Assembly (NCBI RefSeq): GCF_020783335.1
Contig: NZ_CP086068.1
Location: 2,728,001 to 2,792,000 of the forward strand
DNA: 64,000 nucleotides
Direction: 5' to 3'
Origin: Mucilaginibacter daejeonensis
GTDB lineage: Bacteria > Bacteroidota > Bacteroidia > Sphingobacteriales > Sphingobacteriaceae
Shown piece by piece: positions 17,823-27,442 of the stretch. Within the stretch, counting starts at the first letter, position 1, and every line of letters begins with the position of its first letter. The notes under the pieces are model-generated. The model had not been told where the DNA came from and made no database searches. It was given only the letters and a program-made list of their open reading frames with translations. Made by a program: the position numbers and the translations under genes.

Positions 17823-19055
17823 TCAGTGTTGGTTGATGAATGCGATGATCTGCTTTGTTTGGTCAGGATACACCGCGATCTTGTGTGTATGTAAATAATA
17901 GGCTGATACCTGTTTTGCCGCTGTGGCCTGGTAGGTGATCAGTTTTGATGGCATTGCCGGCATATGGCAGTCGATACATTTCGTATCAATAGCCGCCCCC
18001 AGCTTGGGCGCCATCTTGCAATAGTTATGGGTCTCGGTCTTGTGGCAGGTGATGCATTTTTGGGCAAAACTCAACTTACCTGTAACCTCTTTTTTGTGCG
18101 GGTCATGACAAGTGGTACAGGTCATTACCGCGCTGTTGGCGTAGCACTTACTCAAGGCTAAAAGGTTGGCCTGGTTGCCGTGTACATCAGGTGTGTTACT
18201 GCTGTTACCAAATGGCAAGGTGTATCTCGACAAGGTATCGCCCGGCTTGAAACCGAACGTGCTTTTTTGCATTTCCCTGTCGTTACCCGAATGGCAAACG
18301 GCACAAACATCTACCTTTTGCTGCCGGGTCAGGGTATCATACCTCACCATAAATTTGGCTTGCTTATCATTCGGGTTCTCCTGGTGATAGGTCACATGCT
18401 GTGCTGCCGGGCCATGGCAACGCTGGCAATCAATGCCGTATATCAAGGTCTTTTGATCAAATTCCTGTGTTACGGCAAGGCTTCCAGCCTTAACGAATCG
18501 CTTTTCAGCATAGCTGGAATGACACTCCAAACAACGGCTCACGATGGCTCTGTCAAAATTGGCCTGCTGTAACGGGAAGCCCGGGCTATTGGCCCAATTG
18601 TGTATCTCGTTGAAGTACGACAAAGGCAACTGCTTCAACACATCTCCGTCCCAGCAAGCAAAGGTGAACGCCTTGGCTCCTGCCCCGAACACCACATCGG
18701 TCCTTGCTGATCGTTGTTGTTTTCCGTTCCAATAAGCGGTTTGGTATTGTCCATCAGCCTGTTTCTCTACCCGTATTTTCAGGCTTTCATTAAATACGAA
18801 CACGCTGCTATCGGCCTTTAGACCGTTGGGCAGTTGGTGATCGGTCAATGATTTGGAGGTATTGAAGTGGCTGGTATGCGCGTAGCTTTTGGACAGGTCT
18901 TTATGACACTGCATGCAACTTTTAGGGTCGGCGTATGCTGCTCCTCGACTATCGGTCTTAGTACTGGCCTTACCGGCACACTGAATTAGCGCAACGGATA
19001 AGGTAACCAGCAACAGGACACCCAAAACCACACCCAACCTCAAATTTGCCCTCAT
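17823..19055 (-). CDS. Seven-heme c-type cytochrome
   Basis: A 410-residue exported protein with seven CxxCH heme sites: C47, C175, C210, C251, C313, C334 and C360. The N-terminus (RLGVVLGVLLLVTLSVALIQCAG) is a signal or lipoprotein-like anchor with C26, though Gln before the Cys is unusual for a lipobox. The arrangement resembles cytochrome c554-type multiheme proteins. It lies between susD and the first GH30 gene, with about 60 bp on each side, all on one strand. An electron-transfer role in the envelope is likely; its link to glycan use is not established. No dehydrogenase partner is encoded next to it. Confidence 0.9.
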   Translation of the reverse strand: MRANLRLGVVLGVLLLVTLSVALIQCAGKASTKTDSRGAAYADPKSCMQCHKDLSKSYAHTSHFNTSKSLTDHQLPNGLKADSSVFVFNESLKIRVEKQADGQYQTAYWNGKQQRSARTDVVFGAGAKAFTFACWDGDVLKQLPLSYFNEIHNWANSPGFPLQQANFDRAIVSRCLECHSSYAEKRFVKAGSLAVTQEFDQKTLIYGIDCQRCHGPAAQHVTYHQENPNDKQAKFMVRYDTLTRQQKVDVCAVCHSGNDREMQKSTFGFKPGDTLSRYTLPFGNSSNTPDVHGNQANLLALSKCYANSAVMTCTTCHDPHKKEVTGKLSFAQKCITCHKTETHNYCKMAPKLGAAIDTKCIDCHMPAMPSKLITYQATAAKQVSAYYLHTHKIAVYPDQTKQIIAFINQH

Positions 19056-19115
19056 GTAGTGATCAAAAGATCAAAGCCAGGGCAGTCACAAGGCTGCCCC
19101 GGCTTTGGTCAGGTA

Positions 19116-20651
19116 TTATTTGGTTCCTCCCCATTCTTTGTTCTGCTCGATCTTAGTATTGTTCAGCTCGCTTTGAGGTATAGGGAACACCTCGTGACGG
19201 CCGGCCACAAAACCTTTAGATTGCAATACACTGGCCGCTTTGCCCCATCGTACCAGATCCAGCCAACGATGACCTTCACCAGCCAGTTCCAGGCGGCGCT
19301 CTTTCTCAATGTTATCTTGAGTAACAGCTACCGGGTTCAGGCCTACACGGGCACGCACGGCGTTTAATAGTTGGTAAGCACGGCTACCCACGCCTACGCC
19401 TGCACCGGCGTTCATCAAACATTCGGCCTCTAACAGGTAAGTATCAGCTAAGCGGATCTCATAAATATCCTGAGGGAAATTAAGATCGTAGTTGGTACCC
19501 ACGGTGGTCTTGTTCGATACACGGGCGGCGAACTTTTCCAGGAAGAAGCCTGTGTTGTTGTAACCCGGAGTGTAATTAGCCAGGTTATTATTCTTCAAGC
19601 TATCGAGGTTAGCTACGGTAGCCATGTTACGCGGATCGTAGTGAATGAAGTCAAAGAATGCTTTAGTGAACACCAGGAAGCTGTAACCTGAGTAATAGTC
19701 AGGCGCGGTGCTTACCTTTTGGCTGTAGCCACGCGGACCGCTGATAATACACAACAGGTTACCTTCGCTTTGACCGGCATCGTTCCAGTTACCTTGTGAA
19801 TTAGCGCTGTGCACGATCTCAAGTACCGATTCGGTATTGAACTTATTCAACGGTTTGAACAGGTCGCCGTAGTTGCTCAATAGCTTGTAACCGTAAGTAG
19901 TATTGGTTTGGCCAGGTGCTGTACCATTCACCAATGCTAACTGGTCAGCAGCTGGCTGCCATTTCTTTTGCCACAGCAACACTTTGCCCAATACAGCTTG
20001 TGCGGCGCCTTTGGTGATACGGCCACCTTCGGTAGCGGCAGGCACAGTGTTAGGTAACGCTGGGATCGCATCGTTCAAATCCTTTTCAATGTAAGCATAG
20101 ATCGCTGTTGGAGTGGTCTGCGTTACATTGTACAAGTTGGCTGGGTCTACCGTTCCCTCGATCAGCGGAATATTCTTGAAGAAACGAACCAGGTCGAAGT
20201 AGAATATCGCACGCAAAGCCTTGGTCTCGGCAATGTAGCGAGCCTTCAGGCTGGCATCCATCTGAATGCCGTTGATCTTGTCTAACAATACGTTAGCGCG
20301 GTAGATACCTGAGTAACCTCTGTTCCACAGGTAGCCTTGTGGGCCAACCTGAGCAGTTAGGGTATAGTTCGACATTACCTGAAGGTCATTAATGTCTGAT
20401 GGGCCACCACCACCGGCAAGCTGGTCATCACCAGCTACGTCCATAATGGCGATCTTGTCATACAATCCACCTGATTGGAAACCGAAACGATCATATACTG
20501 ACACCAGCGCAGCAAATGCATCGGCCTGTGTTTTATAGTAATTATCAAGTGTGATACGTTCCTGTGAATTTACCTCAAGCTCTTTTTTACATGAGCTGAA
20601 CAACTGTGCGCTAACGGCAAGTGCAGCTATATATAAATATCTCTTTTTCAT
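19116..20651 (-). CDS. SusD/RagB family glycan-binding lipoprotein
   Basis: Surface lipoprotein that caps the SusC channel and binds oligosaccharide. Signal KKRYLYIAALAVSAQLFSSC with C20 followed by KKELEV, the usual Bacteroidota surface form. The N-terminal TPR-like part has RYIAETKALRAIFYFDLVRFFKNIPL, and the C-terminal SusD domain ends with ERRLELAGEGHRWLDLVRWGKA and HEVFPIPQSELNNT, both standard family marks. 511 residues is normal. It follows susC by 14 bp. The closest substrate guess is a beta-glucan because of the GH30 genes downstream. Confidence 0.95.
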   Translation of the reverse strand: MKKRYLYIAALAVSAQLFSSCKKELEVNSQERITLDNYYKTQADAFAALVSVYDRFGFQSGGLYDKIAIMDVAGDDQLAGGGGPSDINDLQVMSNYTLTAQVGPQGYLWNRGYSGIYRANVLLDKINGIQMDASLKARYIAETKALRAIFYFDLVRFFKNIPLIEGTVDPANLYNVTQTTPTAIYAYIEKDLNDAIPALPNTVPAATEGGRITKGAAQAVLGKVLLWQKKWQPAADQLALVNGTAPGQTNTTYGYKLLSNYGDLFKPLNKFNTESVLEIVHSANSQGNWNDAGQSEGNLLCIISGPRGYSQKVSTAPDYYSGYSFLVFTKAFFDFIHYDPRNMATVANLDSLKNNNLANYTPGYNNTGFFLEKFAARVSNKTTVGTNYDLNFPQDIYEIRLADTYLLEAECLMNAGAGVGVGSRAYQLLNAVRARVGLNPVAVTQDNIEKERRLELAGEGHRWLDLVRWGKAASVLQSKGFVAGRHEVFPIPQSELNNTKIEQNKEWGGTK

Positions 20652-20665
20652 TGTTTGTCTTTTAA

Positions 20666-23600
20666 TTAGAATCCAACATTTAAACCGAACAGAAATGAAC
20701 GAGCCTGTGGATAGGCACTACGGTCGATACTGAATTGTGCACCGCCACCAGCATCGCCGGTAACACCCAGCTCAGGATCATAACCGCTGTACTTGGTAAT
20801 AGTGAACAAGTTCTCGCTCAGTACATACACACGCAGTTTGCTCATGTGGATCTTGCTGGTAATGCTTTTCGGGAAAGTGTAACCCAATTGAATGGTGCGC
20901 AGGCGGAAATAAGCGCCGCTCTCCAAATAAAGGCTGGTAAACTTAGAATAGTTGCCGTTAGGGTCGCCATCAACTATACGAGGCAAAGTAGCGCCGGTGT
21001 TGCTTGGGGTCCATGCGTTCAAATATTTGGTTTGGTAGTTGGCTGCCGAGATATCCAAACGGCGCAGGCCCTGGAATATCTTGTTGCCACCCACACCGCT
21101 ACCAAAGGCGGTAAAGTCAAAGTTCTTGTAACCCAGGTTCAAGGTCAAGCCGTAGCTCATGGTCGGGTTAGGGTTACCCAGGTAAGTACGGTCATCACCG
21201 TTAATGATATTATCGTTGCTCAGGTTAGCGAATTTCACGTCACCTGGTTTAGCGTTAGGTTGCAGTTTGGTCACGCCATCGGCACCTACATAGCTATCAA
21301 CTTCGGCCTGGCTTTGGAAGATACCCGCCATTTGATAACCAAAGAATTGTTGGTAAGGCAAGCCCAGACCGGTACGGGTGATGTTACCTAAGTTTTGGAA
21401 GGTCGCGCTGTTATCTTCCAAGAACTGGTTGCCCGGGATCAGTTTAGAAACTTTGTTCTTGTAGAACGACATGTTGCCATTGAAACCGAAACGGAAGTCA
21501 CCAAAATTCTTCCTGTAGCCCAGCTCGAACTCGATACCGGTGTTCTCCACATCGGCGATGTTCTGCGCAAAGCTGCCGTAACCGGCATAGCCAGGGATCG
21601 GTGGATTTTGCAGGATACCTGTTGTCTTTTTCTTGTAAGCATCAACGGTAAGGGTCAGGTTCTGGAACAGGGTAGCATCAAAGCCGATATCGGTCTGTGA
21701 GGTTTGCTCCCATTTCAGGTCAGGGTTGGCCGGAGCGCCTGGGCTATAACCGATGTAGATCACCTCGCTTTGAGTGGTACCGAAAGTATAGTTACGGCCA
21801 CCACCAGCACCTACCAGCGGTACGTAAGAGAAATCGCCGATGCCATCGTTACCGGTAACACCGTAGCTACCACGGATCTTCAGGAAGGTTAACACATCGT
21901 TCTTAGGGAAGAAAGACTCAAGTGTTGGTACCCATCCCACTGAAGCCGAAGGGAAGTAACCGAACTTATTATTAGAACCGAAGCGTGACGAACCGTCGCG
22001 GCGGATAAGAGCCGAGAACAGGTAACGCTCATCGTAGTTGTACTGCAAACGCGAGAACAACGAGTTGATGCGGTGGTCGGTACCGTCAGAACCGCTTGCG
22101 GTACGGTTAGCAGCCAACGCATTGAAACGGAACGAAGCCTCATCAAAGGTAGTTGCAGGGATGTTGGTGTAAGTAACGGTCACGCCACGAGCGTTGTTGT
22201 CTTTGTACTCGCCCATACCCACCAATAAGGTCACATCATGCTTATTGAACTTGCGATTGTACGACAAGGTGTTCTCGATGTTCCAGTTGATGGTGTAAGT
22301 GTTGGAACGTGATAGTGATGATACACTGATCGGTGTTGAGGTATTGTAGAAAGCTACCGGGGTGAAGGTGTCGCCACCGTAGAAGGCCAGCTTGGTACCT
22401 AAGCTTGAGTGGAAACGCAGACCCGGGATAGGCTCCAGATCAAGGAAAGCGTTACCTACGATGTTATGATCCCAACCGTAGCTGCCACGACGATTTTTGA
22501 TATACGCCAATGGGTTCTTCATTTCCTGCAATACGTATGGTGATATACCGTACAAACGGCCCATATCGTCACGGGTAGAAGCTGCAAGGTTAGCAGGGCT
22601 TGAAGCGATGTAAGCTGCTTGTGAAGTTGGGTCGGTGATCACTGCGGGAGTGGTCGGGTCAAGGTTAACGGCAGAGCTTAATACACCGCCGTACTCACGG
22701 TTACTTTCGCCAAAGTTACTGTTCACCGCATGGCTGTAACCCAAGTTCTCACCAAAGCTGATCCATTTTGCCGGACGATAAGTTGAGTTGATACGGATGT
22801 TGGCACGATTCCACTTAGAGATGTCCTTGGCTACGATACCACGGATGTCGTTATATGAGAACGAAGTGAAGAAAGTAGCCTTCTCGCTGCCGCCGCTCAC
22901 GCTGAACTCGTGGATCTGTTTTGGTGCGCTGCTAAAGATCAGATCTTGCCAGTTGGTGCCCACACCTAATGAATTAGGATTAGCGAATGCTGGTGCCTTA
23001 CCGGCAGCGATCAGCGCCTGATTACGCAGGGTAGCATATTGAGTAGCGTTCAGCAGATCCAGTTTTTTGGCTGGCGATTGAGTACCATAGTAACCGCTGT
23101 AGTTGATGTTCAATGTACCGGCTTTACCTTTTTTGGTAGTTACCAGGATAACACCTGCTGCGGCACGTGTACCGTAGATCGCGGCCGAAGCAGCATCTTT
23201 AAGTACCTCGATCGATTCGATATCGTCCTGATTCAGGTAGCCGATACCACCATTGTCGATCACCACACCGTCGATCACCCATAAAGGTTCGTTCTTACCG
23301 TTACCGAACGAAGTAAAACCACGTAAACGTACGGTAGAGGCCGAACCCGGCTGACCAGAGTTAGAAGCGATGGTCAAGCCTGATGCCCTACCTTGTAATG
23401 ATTGCTCTACGCGGATCACGGGTTGGTTGGCAAGGTCTGACGCTTTAACGCCTGATATAGCGCCGGTAACAACGCTTTTCTTTTGAGTACCGTAGCCCAC
23501 AACTACCACATCATTCAGGTTGTTATTGCTTTCGGTAAGGGTAACGTTAACCACGGTCTGGCTACCAATGGTAACGGTTTGCGGGGCAAAACCCACATAA

Positions 23601-23812
23601 GTAAAGGTCAGGGTTCCGTTAACGGCCGGAGTGATGGTGTATCTACCATTCACATCAGTAACAGAGTTATTGCTGGTGCCGTTAGCCTTAACGGTCACGC
23701 CAACAAGCGCCTCACCGTTCTTGTCGCTTACTTTACCGGTAACTACCGACTGGGCCATCGCGGCCATCGAGCATACCAGTAAGCAGATGATGAGTGTAAA
23801 AAGTTTTCTCAT
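20666..23812 (-). CDS. SusC/RagA family TonB-dependent outer-membrane transporter
   Basis: TonB-dependent importer of 1048 residues. The ATG at 23812 is chosen because it starts the signal peptide MRKLFTLIICLLVCSMAAMAQ; the frame extends to 23842 without reason. Next come a carboxypeptidase-regulatory-like beta domain (VVTGKVSDKNGEALVGVTVK, residues about 22-100), the plug (NDVVVVGYGTQKK, SASTVRLRGF, IEVLKDAASAAIYGTRAAAGV) and the beta barrel ending in an aromatic residue (GLNVGF). First gene of the operon, divergent from the membrane sensor at 24391, which is the obvious candidate regulator. Confidence 0.96.
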   Translation of the reverse strand: MRKLFTLIICLLVCSMAAMAQSVVTGKVSDKNGEALVGVTVKANGTSNNSVTDVNGRYTITPAVNGTLTFTYVGFAPQTVTIGSQTVVNVTLTESNNNLNDVVVVGYGTQKKSVVTGAISGVKASDLANQPVIRVEQSLQGRASGLTIASNSGQPGSASTVRLRGFTSFGNGKNEPLWVIDGVVIDNGGIGYLNQDDIESIEVLKDAASAAIYGTRAAAGVILVTTKKGKAGTLNINYSGYYGTQSPAKKLDLLNATQYATLRNQALIAAGKAPAFANPNSLGVGTNWQDLIFSSAPKQIHEFSVSGGSEKATFFTSFSYNDIRGIVAKDISKWNRANIRINSTYRPAKWISFGENLGYSHAVNSNFGESNREYGGVLSSAVNLDPTTPAVITDPTSQAAYIASSPANLAASTRDDMGRLYGISPYVLQEMKNPLAYIKNRRGSYGWDHNIVGNAFLDLEPIPGLRFHSSLGTKLAFYGGDTFTPVAFYNTSTPISVSSLSRSNTYTINWNIENTLSYNRKFNKHDVTLLVGMGEYKDNNARGVTVTYTNIPATTFDEASFRFNALAANRTASGSDGTDHRINSLFSRLQYNYDERYLFSALIRRDGSSRFGSNNKFGYFPSASVGWVPTLESFFPKNDVLTFLKIRGSYGVTGNDGIGDFSYVPLVGAGGGRNYTFGTTQSEVIYIGYSPGAPANPDLKWEQTSQTDIGFDATLFQNLTLTVDAYKKKTTGILQNPPIPGYAGYGSFAQNIADVENTGIEFELGYRKNFGDFRFGFNGNMSFYKNKVSKLIPGNQFLEDNSATFQNLGNITRTGLGLPYQQFFGYQMAGIFQSQAEVDSYVGADGVTKLQPNAKPGDVKFANLSNDNIINGDDRTYLGNPNPTMSYGLTLNLGYKNFDFTAFGSGVGGNKIFQGLRRLDISAANYQTKYLNAWTPSNTGATLPRIVDGDPNGNYSKFTSLYLESGAYFRLRTIQLGYTFPKSITSKIHMSKLRVYVLSENLFTITKYSGYDPELGVTGDAGGGAQFSIDRSAYPQARSFLFGLNVGF

Positions 23813-23850
23813 AAATTGTTCGGTTAAAAATTTAGGGTCCAAATTGAATT

Positions 23851-23864
23851 CAGGTCATGACCTG
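23851..23864. promoter_or_regulatory. 14-bp perfect palindrome in the susC leader
   Basis: CAGGTCATGACCTG equals its reverse complement and lies 39 bp upstream of the susC ATG. It could be an operator or an RNA hairpin in the 5' untranslated region. Confidence 0.45.
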
Positions 23865-24090
23865 GAAAATTAAAGGATGGCGATAGCATTAGCCGTAAGC
23901 CCCCTGGCAGCGGATCGATCGGTACATGTGTTGTCGTGTTGTTTAAATTGGTTCGTACTTAAATGAGCCTGATCGGAGGGATCAATGTCATTCAACGGAT
24001 CAAAAGTATTGAAATGCGATCCAAAAAAACAAGAGAAAATATTTATAAACTACTGATAATAAGTTATTTATAAAGTTTTTAATACGCTTG

Positions 24091-24119
24091 ATGCACATCG
24101 TTCCAAACGCAATGTGCAT
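24091..24119. promoter_or_regulatory. Inverted repeat ATGCACAT-N13-ATGTGCAT
   Basis: Perfect 8-bp arms with a 13-bp spacer in the middle of the divergent region, the size expected for a dimeric regulator spanning two helical turns. Candidate binding site for the sensor encoded at 24391. Confidence 0.45.
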
Positions 24120-24390
24120 TGATATACAGCAGAATGTGATGTTTTGGCACCACTTGCCTCTAAACCATAATACGTTTCAGTACCCTGCAAAAAAATTATT
24201 CACATTTTAACTTTTTTCACCATTTGGATGGGCACTTGATGATTATATGTCGCAAGGTTATATCTTTACGAAAAAATGGCCCTACGATCATTTTTAAGCG
24301 TATTTTTTACACTTAACCGTTTTTGTAGCGCTATTGACATGACCAATTATTAAGGCCTCAAGTAGCCCGATATTTTAACAAAATTTACTT

Positions 24391-26346
24391 ATGATCAGAG
24401 TTTTTACCTGTCTGTTCGTATACTTTATCACGTCATTAGGTTCGGTTAGCGCGCAGGTGCCCGTTACCATTGATCAGGGCACTGATCAGCATATATTTAT
24501 GCGCACAGAAGTAGAGGTGTTAAAGGAAGACGGCCATGAATTGACACTGGCCGAAGTTCAGCAGATCGACCGTGCACACGGCTTTACGCTTAATCATGAG
24601 TACTATCCCCAAAACCTTCCCAAGATCAACTATTGGTATAAGGTAAAAATTCATGTTACACAGGATATAGCTGAGAATGCCTCACTGATCGAATTCTTTG
24701 ACCAAACGGTCAATGATATCACTGCCTACCTTCCACTTGCGAACGGTGGCTACTCCAAGTACCGAGCTGGGGCCGATATGCCTTTTGACACCCGGCTGTA
24801 CAAGCATAAGAATCTCGAATTCAAGCTTGAGCGTTTAGCCAAAGGTGACCATATCCTGTATTTCCGTGTGCGATCACAAGACGGTGCCAACATGCTGATC
24901 GTATATCGCAGGCTTGACTATTTTGTACGCTATGCCACCACCGAATACCTTACTTACGGGCTCTTTTACGGCATCATCCTCATCTTCAGCTTCCACAACC
25001 TGCTCATGTTCATGGCCGTCAGGAAGCGGCAATACCTATATTATATATTGTATATACTCAGCGTGGGCCTTTACGAGATGACCACCGATGGTATAGCCTT
25101 TCAATATATATGGCCTAATGCCCCGCACTGGAATCAATATGCGTTCGGTGTAGCACTGTTCAGCTTGAGCATATTTGCATTGGAGTTCACCAAAGCACTG
25201 TTGCACGTTAAACGGCGCGCGCGCAGGCTGTATAAGATCATCAACACGGTGATCGTGCTACGTACCTTATTCTTCTTATACTGCCTGTTCTTCAATAAAA
25301 GTCTCTTCTATTTAAAGGTGGTCGAATTTGTTCCACTGATCATTGCATTTGCTGCGGGTGTGCGGATATGGTATACAGGTTTCAAGCCTGCACGTTTCTT
25401 CGTGCTGGGCTACACTTTTTTGACCATTGGTTTTGTGATCAAAGGTATCACCGTGTTAGGCTATGCCCGAGTGATCCCTGGGTTGATATCTAACTATAGC
25501 CTCGGCTTCAGCTTTATACTTGAGATGCTGTTCCTATCATTTGCGATAGGTGATCAGGTGCGTATCATGCGTAAGGATAAGGAAACAGCTCAAGATGAGA
25601 CCATCCGCCAGATGGAGATCAACAACGAATTAAAGGATTCGATCAACAAAGAACTGGAGGTCAAGGTAGCAGAGCGAACCAAAGAGGTGATCGAAAAATC
25701 GGAAGAGATATTTAAGCAAGCGCATACGATCGAGGAACAGAACAAGGAACTCCTGGACATCAATACCCAATTGGAACAACAGGCGGCCGAGATCACGCGG
25801 ATGAACGTTTTGCTTGAGAACGACAACATCCAGCTCAAGACCAACATCGAGAAAGTGACCGATGCTCGGGCGATGTCCACAGAACTGTCGTTCGAGGAGT
25901 TCAGCGCTAAATATCCCGATCAGGAAACGTGCAATAAATTCCTGGCCGATATCAAGTGGTCAAAAAGCTTCAATTGTATCAAGTGTGGTAACGAGTATTA
26001 TAAGCATGGCCGCGCACCTTACAGCCGCCGTTGCACCAAATGCAATTATGAGGAATCGGTATTGTACAACACCATCTTTCAGAACAACCGTATACCTATC
26101 AATAAGGCGTTCTACATCGTTTACCTGATCTACACTACCAAAGGCGCTATATCATCCTACCAATTGTCTGAAAAACTGCAGATACGCCAAAGCACTTGCT
26201 GGCATTATGCCCTGCGCATCAAAAAAGTGTTGGAAGACCACAAAAGCCGTGGCAAAAAGAACACCAATCAAGGCTGGAGCAAATTGATACTGGAGATACC
26301 GCCAGCCAAGACGAAAGCGAACGTTGCACCCGTGATCGAGAAATAG
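24391..26346 (+). CDS. 7TMR-DISM membrane sensor with C-terminal IS1595-transposase-type DNA-binding domain
   Basis: 651 residues. Order: signal peptide (1-22); an extracellular DISM-type sugar-binding-like beta domain (about 30-175); seven membrane helices (about 185-390, beginning YLTYGLFYGIILIFSFHNLLMF); a long coiled coil (about 395-490); then residues 500-615, which match the N-terminal part of IS1595-family transposases. That part has a zinc ribbon with C529, C532, C548 and C551, the typical NRIPINKAFYIVYLIYTTKGAISSYQL stretch in two pieces around residue 566-591, and a helix-turn-helix (QLSEKLQIRQSTCWHYALRIKKVLE). No DDE catalytic domain follows. It therefore reads as a one-component membrane receptor that binds DNA. 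It is divergent from the susC-GH30 operon, its most likely target. No kinase or receiver domain is present. Confidence 0.85.
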   Translation: MIRVFTCLFVYFITSLGSVSAQVPVTIDQGTDQHIFMRTEVEVLKEDGHELTLAEVQQIDRAHGFTLNHEYYPQNLPKINYWYKVKIHVTQDIAENASLIEFFDQTVNDITAYLPLANGGYSKYRAGADMPFDTRLYKHKNLEFKLERLAKGDHILYFRVRSQDGANMLIVYRRLDYFVRYATTEYLTYGLFYGIILIFSFHNLLMFMAVRKRQYLYYILYILSVGLYEMTTDGIAFQYIWPNAPHWNQYAFGVALFSLSIFALEFTKALLHVKRRARRLYKIINTVIVLRTLFFLYCLFFNKSLFYLKVVEFVPLIIAFAAGVRIWYTGFKPARFFVLGYTFLTIGFVIKGITVLGYARVIPGLISNYSLGFSFILEMLFLSFAIGDQVRIMRKDKETAQDETIRQMEINNELKDSINKELEVKVAERTKEVIEKSEEIFKQAHTIEEQNKELLDINTQLEQQAAEITRMNVLLENDNIQLKTNIEKVTDARAMSTELSFEEFSAKYPDQETCNKFLADIKWSKSFNCIKCGNEYYKHGRAPYSRRCTKCNYEESVLYNTIFQNNRIPINKAFYIVYLIYTTKGAISSYQLSEKLQIRQSTCWHYALRIKKVLEDHKSRGKKNTNQGWSKLILEIPPAKTKANVAPVIEK

Positions 26347-26376
26347 AAAAGCCCGCCGGGCGATGTCCGGCAGGCT
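26343..26376. terminator. Bidirectional hairpin between sensor and DUF4097 gene
   Basis: GCCCGCCGG (26351-26359) pairs with CCGGCAGGC (26367-26375) with one mismatch. On the minus strand it is followed by CTTTTC, which favours termination of the DUF4097 transcript; the plus side has no U-run. Confidence 0.6.
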
Positions 26377-26401
26377 GTCTCAATGATAAGTGAAGGTATG
26401 T

Positions 26402-27442
26402 TTAGTTCATTTTAAGGTTAACGCCGCCGCCTGATGAACGTACGGATACCATGGCTCCGCCGCCATTGTACTCGCCTTCCAAACGGTTCTTTTGTTTGAT
26501 GCCATTAAAGGTACCCGCCAGGTCGGCGTTCACCCTGGAGCCACGCAGATCAAGGTTCAAGCCTTTATCAGCAGGCACCAGCAGGTCGATATGACCGGCA
26601 CTGGTATTCAGTTTTACGAATTTGCCCACCTGCTCAAATTGTGCGTGGATGCTGCCGCCCGAAGTCGAAGCGTCGACGCTGCAGTTCAAACGTGACAGGT
26701 TAATGCTTCCGCCTGAGGTGCTGGTGCGTAGTTCGCCGCCAATATCTTCAGCATTGATACTTCCGCCACTGGTAGATGCCTCTATCATGCCCTTTAACCC
26801 TGATAGCTTCAGGGCTCCACCACTGGTGGTAAGCTCCATCTTGCCTTCGCAATCATTGGCTCTGATACTACCTCCGCTGGTCACCAGCTCTATATCCTGT
26901 TTACAGTTCGACACATCGATACTACCACCGCTGGTTGAGCCCTTGATATGGCCATTCAACCCCATGAGATGCAGGCGACCGCCACTGGTGCTGAACTCCT
27001 GATCACCGTCAAGATCGGTCAAGGTGATCGCGCCGCCGCTGGTGTTCAGCATGGTAGCTACTGCCTTAGGCACATAAACCTTGAATGATATACTTAGCGC
27101 CTTACGCCAGTTCAGGATGCCTGAGCGGCGTTTGGCTGTGGCGTGTAACTCATGATCAGTATCAGTGATCTTCAGGTCATAGTTGTCGGCCAGGCGCTGT
27201 AAAAGCTCTTCTTTGCTGATATCTTCGTTGTAGTTGCTCGGCGCTACGTAAACTTCCAAACGTGCTTGCGAGGCATCTGTTCCGGTGACCGTGATACTAC
27301 CTCCGGATGTATTGACGAACACTTGCTTGATGTTTGCTGCCGACAGCGACCGTGTTTGGTACGGCTGGGCGTTCCATTTTTCCTGTGCTTTAAGACCTAG
27401 GCTTGCTAATAAGATAAAGGCGATGGTAGTGATCTTTTTCAT
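26402..27442 (-). CDS. DUF4097-family beta-repeat secreted protein
   Basis: 346 residues with signal MKKITTIAFILLASLGLKAQ. From about residue 130 to 270 the motif (S/T)TSGGSI(x)n recurs about every 19-21 residues at least eight times (NTSGGAI, STSGGRL, STSGGSI, VTSGGSI, TTSGGAL, STSGGSI repeated), the pattern of a right-handed parallel beta helix of the DUF4097/adhesin type. Exported, role unknown; homologues are often near anti-sigma genes but none is here. The gene ends facing the sensor gene. Confidence 0.85.
   Translation of the reverse strand: MKKITTIAFILLASLGLKAQEKWNAQPYQTRSLSAANIKQVFVNTSGGSITVTGTDASQARLEVYVAPSNYNEDISKEELLQRLADNYDLKITDTDHELHATAKRRSGILNWRKALSISFKVYVPKAVATMLNTSGGAITLTDLDGDQEFSTSGGRLHLMGLNGHIKGSTSGGSIDVSNCKQDIELVTSGGSIRANDCEGKMELTTSGGALKLSGLKGMIEASTSGGSINAEDIGGELRTSTSGGSINLSRLNCSVDASTSGGSIHAQFEQVGKFVKLNTSAGHIDLLVPADKGLNLDLRGSRVNADLAGTFNGIKQKNRLEGEYNGGGAMVSVRSSGGGVNLKMN

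Larger units (their letters stand above)
23813..24390. promoter_or_regulatory. 578-bp divergent control region of susC and the membrane sensor
   Basis: AT-rich non-coding region between two divergent genes. It holds CAAAAGTA at 24001-24008, which on the minus strand reads TACTTTTG, a -7 match that would give susC a leader of about 180 nt. It also holds a perfect 14-bp palindrome at 23851-23864 and a perfect 8-bp inverted repeat at 24091-24119. No ORF of note is present. Confidence 0.5.

Noticed and set aside
20735..21391. 218-codon plus-strand ORF
   Set aside because: Antisense to susC; composition typical of a shadow frame.
25888..26235. An insertion sequence of the IS1595 family
   Set aside because: Only the zinc ribbon and helix-turn-helix are present, in frame with a membrane sensor; no DDE domain or terminal repeats.
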